A stretch of 7,487 nt of DNA, taken from positions 1 through 7,487 of the forward strand of contig DUAL01000185.1 in assembly GCA_012960835.1 (NCBI GenBank), in the 5' to 3' direction. Below the pieces are notes generated by a model. The model searched no databases, had not been told where the DNA came from, and saw nothing but the letters and a program-made list of their open reading frames with translations. The stretch's first letter is position 1. Every line of letters starts with the position of its first letter. Position numbers and translations under genes: made by a program. Of the stretch, positions 5,372-7,487 are shown one piece after another. Source of the DNA: Flavobacteriales bacterium. GTDB taxonomy: Bacteria > Bacteroidota > Bacteroidia > Flavobacteriales > BACL11.

Positions 5372-7045
5372 ATGAACACAGTAGGCCTTACCAAAGCAGT
5401 TTCCATCCTATTTTTTGGCGTTTTAATAAGCGGATGCGGACTAACAAAAATGACAAGCAAATACGACACAGTAGTTTATACTGTAACGCCACCAATTTTG
5501 CAGGTACATGGCGGAAAGGTTGCGGTAAAAATTGATGGAAACATACCAGCAAAATATTTCCACAAAAATGCAACAGTTTATTTTATGCCTGTTTTAAAAA
5601 GTGAAAGTTCTGAAAAATCTTTTAAAAGCATTACTTTGCAAGGAGAAGAGGCAAGTGGAGGGCAAAAAACAATTTCCTATGCTACTGGCGGTAGTTTTAC
5701 TTATGAGGACAAAATAAACTACACGGAAGACATGCTAGTTTCTGGCTTAGAAATAAACGCAGTGGCAAAACTAAAAGATCAATTAGAGCCACTAGGCCCA
5801 GTAACTATTGCGCAAGGGGTAATTGCTACTTCTGAGAGAGTAGAAAACACAGAAGAAATTGCCATTGCACATCATGGCTATGAGAAAGAAACCATACTTT
5901 CTGAATTTGCTACCATTTACTTTTTGGTAAACCAAAGCGTAATCCGAACTTCTGAAAAAAGTGATGAGGACATGAACAAATTGCAAGAGTTTGCAAAATT
6001 GGGATACAAAACACACAGCATTGAAATCAAATCCTTTGCTTCACCAGATGGAACAGTTGATGCAAATGATGATGTATCGGAAAGAAGGAATAAGTCTACT
6101 GTAAAATACACCAAGCAAATCTTGAAGAGACTAAAATTAGATGGAGCTACTAATGAGGAGTTGTATACCAATGTTTCTTACGGAGAAGATTGGGATGGTT
6201 TCAATAGACTGATGAAAGCCTCTGATATGAAGGACAAAAGAAGAGTGTTAAACATTGTAAATTCTGTGCAAGACCCAGAAAAAAGGGAGCAAGCAATTAG
6301 AGATATGGCCGAGCTTTATGACGCTATTGATAAGAATATTTTACCTCAACTAAGAAAAGCACAGATTAGTGTTCGTTCGTATCAGCCTAAAAAGACAAAT
6401 GAAGAAATAGCATCTCTTTCTATTTCAAGCCCTGATTCATTAGATGTGAAGGAACTCCTTTTTTCTGCTACACTTACAAATGAGAGAGCTACTAAAATGA
6501 AAATTTATAATGCTGCCGTTAGTTTGCATAATAATTGGAGAGCGTACAATAATATTGCAAGCATTTACATTGGGGAAAACAATTTGGATGAAGCAAGTAC
6601 ATGGTTAGATAAAGCTTTTGAGCTAAGTGGAAATCAGGCGGATGTGCTAACAAATTATGGCATAGTTGCAGCTCGAAAAGGCAATCTTAACAAAGCGCAA
6701 GAATTTTTCAACCAAGCAAATGCAAGTGAAAAAAACCAAGCAATTTTGGATATTCGCCAAGGAAAATATGCCAAAGCAGAAAGATATTTCAAAAATGCAA
6801 ACACGCATAACGCTACCCTTGCAAAAATATTAAATGGAGACAATAGCAGTTCTTGCACAGACAATACTGCTGCTTGCTATTATTTGAATGCTATTGTTGG
6901 CGCAAGGTCTGCAAATATGCAAATGCTAACTCAGAATTTATCGAAAGCTATTGCTGCTAATGCAAGCTATAAAACAGATGCGGCAAACGATTTAGAGTTT
7001 TTGAATTACCAAGAAAATCAGGAATTTAATGCACTTATTAAATAA
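5372..7045 (+). CDS. Lipoprotein with OmpA-like domain and TPR repeats
   Basis: This gene encodes 557 residues. It begins with a lipoprotein signal (hydrophobic 8-20, lipobox LISGC, lipidated Cys22). Residues about 35-165 are a beta-rich region with recognisable phrases (TPPILQVHGGKV, ITLQGE, ISYATGGSFTYED) that I recall from Bacteroidota envelope proteins. Residues about 178-335 are an OmpA-like fold: strand IYFLVNQSVI, then SFASPDGTVDAND and VSERRNKSTVKYTKQIL, followed by the extension GEDWDGFNRLMKASDM and the last strand QISVRSY. Two clear 34-residue TPRs follow (387-420 and 421-454), plus a third degenerate one to about 480. Two cysteines (495, 502) may pair. The canonical OmpA Asp that holds diaminopimelate is replaced (Ser224 by alignment), while Arg239 is kept. 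A role as a lipid-anchored cell-wall or envelope scaffold is inferred. It is monocistronic by its own promoter and terminator, and is divergent from the broken barrel gene. Confidence 0.85.
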   Translation: MNTVGLTKAVSILFFGVLISGCGLTKMTSKYDTVVYTVTPPILQVHGGKVAVKIDGNIPAKYFHKNATVYFMPVLKSESSEKSFKSITLQGEEASGGQKTISYATGGSFTYEDKINYTEDMLVSGLEINAVAKLKDQLEPLGPVTIAQGVIATSERVENTEEIAIAHHGYEKETILSEFATIYFLVNQSVIRTSEKSDEDMNKLQEFAKLGYKTHSIEIKSFASPDGTVDANDDVSERRNKSTVKYTKQILKRLKLDGATNEELYTNVSYGEDWDGFNRLMKASDMKDKRRVLNIVNSVQDPEKREQAIRDMAELYDAIDKNILPQLRKAQISVRSYQPKKTNEEIASLSISSPDSLDVKELLFSATLTNERATKMKIYNAAVSLHNNWRAYNNIASIYIGENNLDEASTWLDKAFELSGNQADVLTNYGIVAARKGNLNKAQEFFNQANASEKNQAILDIRQGKYAKAERYFKNANTHNATLAKILNGDNSSSCTDNTAACYYLNAIVGARSANMQMLTQNLSKAIAANASYKTDAANDLEFLNYQENQEFNALIK

Positions 7046-7066
7046 GTATAATTGCCTATAAAATTT

Positions 7067-7096
7067 AAAAAGAATCTCATTGAGGTTCTTTTTTTT
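7067..7096 (+). terminator. Terminator between convergent lipoprotein and kinase genes
   Basis: AAAAAGAATCTC and GAGGTTCTTTTT form a 12-bp stem with one T-G pair around a 3-nt loop, followed by a run of T. It starts 21 bases after the lipoprotein stop. On the minus strand it also forms a hairpin (with one C-A mismatch) followed by five T, so it can serve the kinase gene ending at 7108. Confidence 0.85.
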
Positions 7097-7107
7097 ATGT
7101 GCCTCTC

Positions 7108-7487
7108 CTAATGCAAGCTAAACTGATGCACCCCAAAACTATATGGCTGTTTTATTGCGGCTATTATTTTTTGATATTTTTCATCATTCTGTATAAAATC
7201 CACATTTGTTACATCAATAATTAGAACGGGAAAGTCCATTTGTTTTTTGAAAAAATCCAAATACTTTTCTTGAATTTTTTTTAAATAATCATCCGTTATA
7301 TCTTGCTCATAACTCCGATCTCTTTTTTTAATGTTCTTTTGCAAACTTTTTATATCGGTATGCAAATAAACAAGTAAATCAGGTTTTGGTAGGGAGGAAA
7401 GCATTATATCGAAAAGGCGATAAAAAAGGGTGAGCTCATCTTTTGATAAATTGTTTTGTGCAAATAGCCGTGATTTGATAAAGAAAT
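7108..7487 (-). CDS. Deoxynucleoside kinase, C-terminal part (5' end outside window)
   Basis: The frame is open from the window edge to TAG at 7108-7110, giving 125 residues. It starts within FFIKSRLFAQNNLSKDEL, well upstream of the first internal Met, so the true start lies outside. Recognisable features of the dNK/dGK/dCK family are LSSLPKPDLLVYLHTD, the core strand that precedes the lid, the Arg-rich lid IKKRDRSYEQDI that contacts phosphates, and the late strand FPVLIIDVTNVDF. The enzyme phosphorylates deoxynucleosides to monophosphates in nucleotide salvage, in the cytoplasm. The P-loop and the substrate-specificity residues would be in the missing N-terminal half, so the preferred nucleoside cannot be told. 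It converges on the lipoprotein gene across a shared terminator. Confidence 0.9.
   Translation of the reverse strand, partial: FFIKSRLFAQNNLSKDELTLFYRLFDIMLSSLPKPDLLVYLHTDIKSLQKNIKKRDRSYEQDITDDYLKKIQEKYLDFFKKQMDFPVLIIDVTNVDFIQNDEKYQKIIAAIKQPYSFGVHQFSLH

Noticed and set aside
5388..6864. Several minus-strand frames of 61-84 codons under the OmpA/TPR lipoprotein
   Set aside because: They are shadows of the real plus-strand gene.

Overview
The window looks like chromosomal DNA from a member of the Bacteroidota. It is AT-rich, with A-rich leaders before the genes. Promoter elements match the Bacteroidota -7 consensus TAnnTTTG. The protein families are typical of that phylum: MutS, a TrmH/SpoU methyltransferase, an OmpA-type beta-barrel, an OmpA-like/TPR lipoprotein and a deoxynucleoside kinase. 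Neither tRNA encodes its CCA end. I cannot name a genus from the sequence.

Layout. (1) 1-651 is an accessory-looking edge. It holds the last 19 codons of an unknown gene, a four-base ATGA overlap into a four-helix membrane protein, and then a short out-of-frame stretch that repeats the C-terminal peptide of the upstream gene. (2) 652-1056 (minus) is a small cysteine-containing lipoprotein of unknown function. (3) 1125-1390 (minus) is a tRNA-Gly(GCC)/tRNA-Leu(UAA) pair with a consensus promoter in front, a terminator-like hairpin between the two tRNAs and a strong terminator behind. (4) 1405-4581 holds mutS (minus), which appears to start at TTG, divergent from a TrmH-family RNA methyltransferase (plus) across only 36 bp. 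(5) 4586-5202 (minus) is a small outer-membrane beta-barrel gene broken by a single -1 frameshift. (6) 5372-7045 (plus) is a 557-residue lipoprotein with a beta-rich N-terminal region, an OmpA-like domain and TPR repeats, closed by a good terminator. (7) 7108-7487 (minus) is the C-terminal part of a deoxynucleoside kinase that runs off the window.

Most of the window is conserved housekeeping and envelope genes, with no obvious operon-scale novel system. The parts most worth a second look are the repeated C-terminal peptide flanking the membrane-protein gene at 1-649, the terminator-like hairpin inside the tRNA pair, the TTG start of mutS in a compact divergent promoter, and the frameshifted outer-membrane gene.
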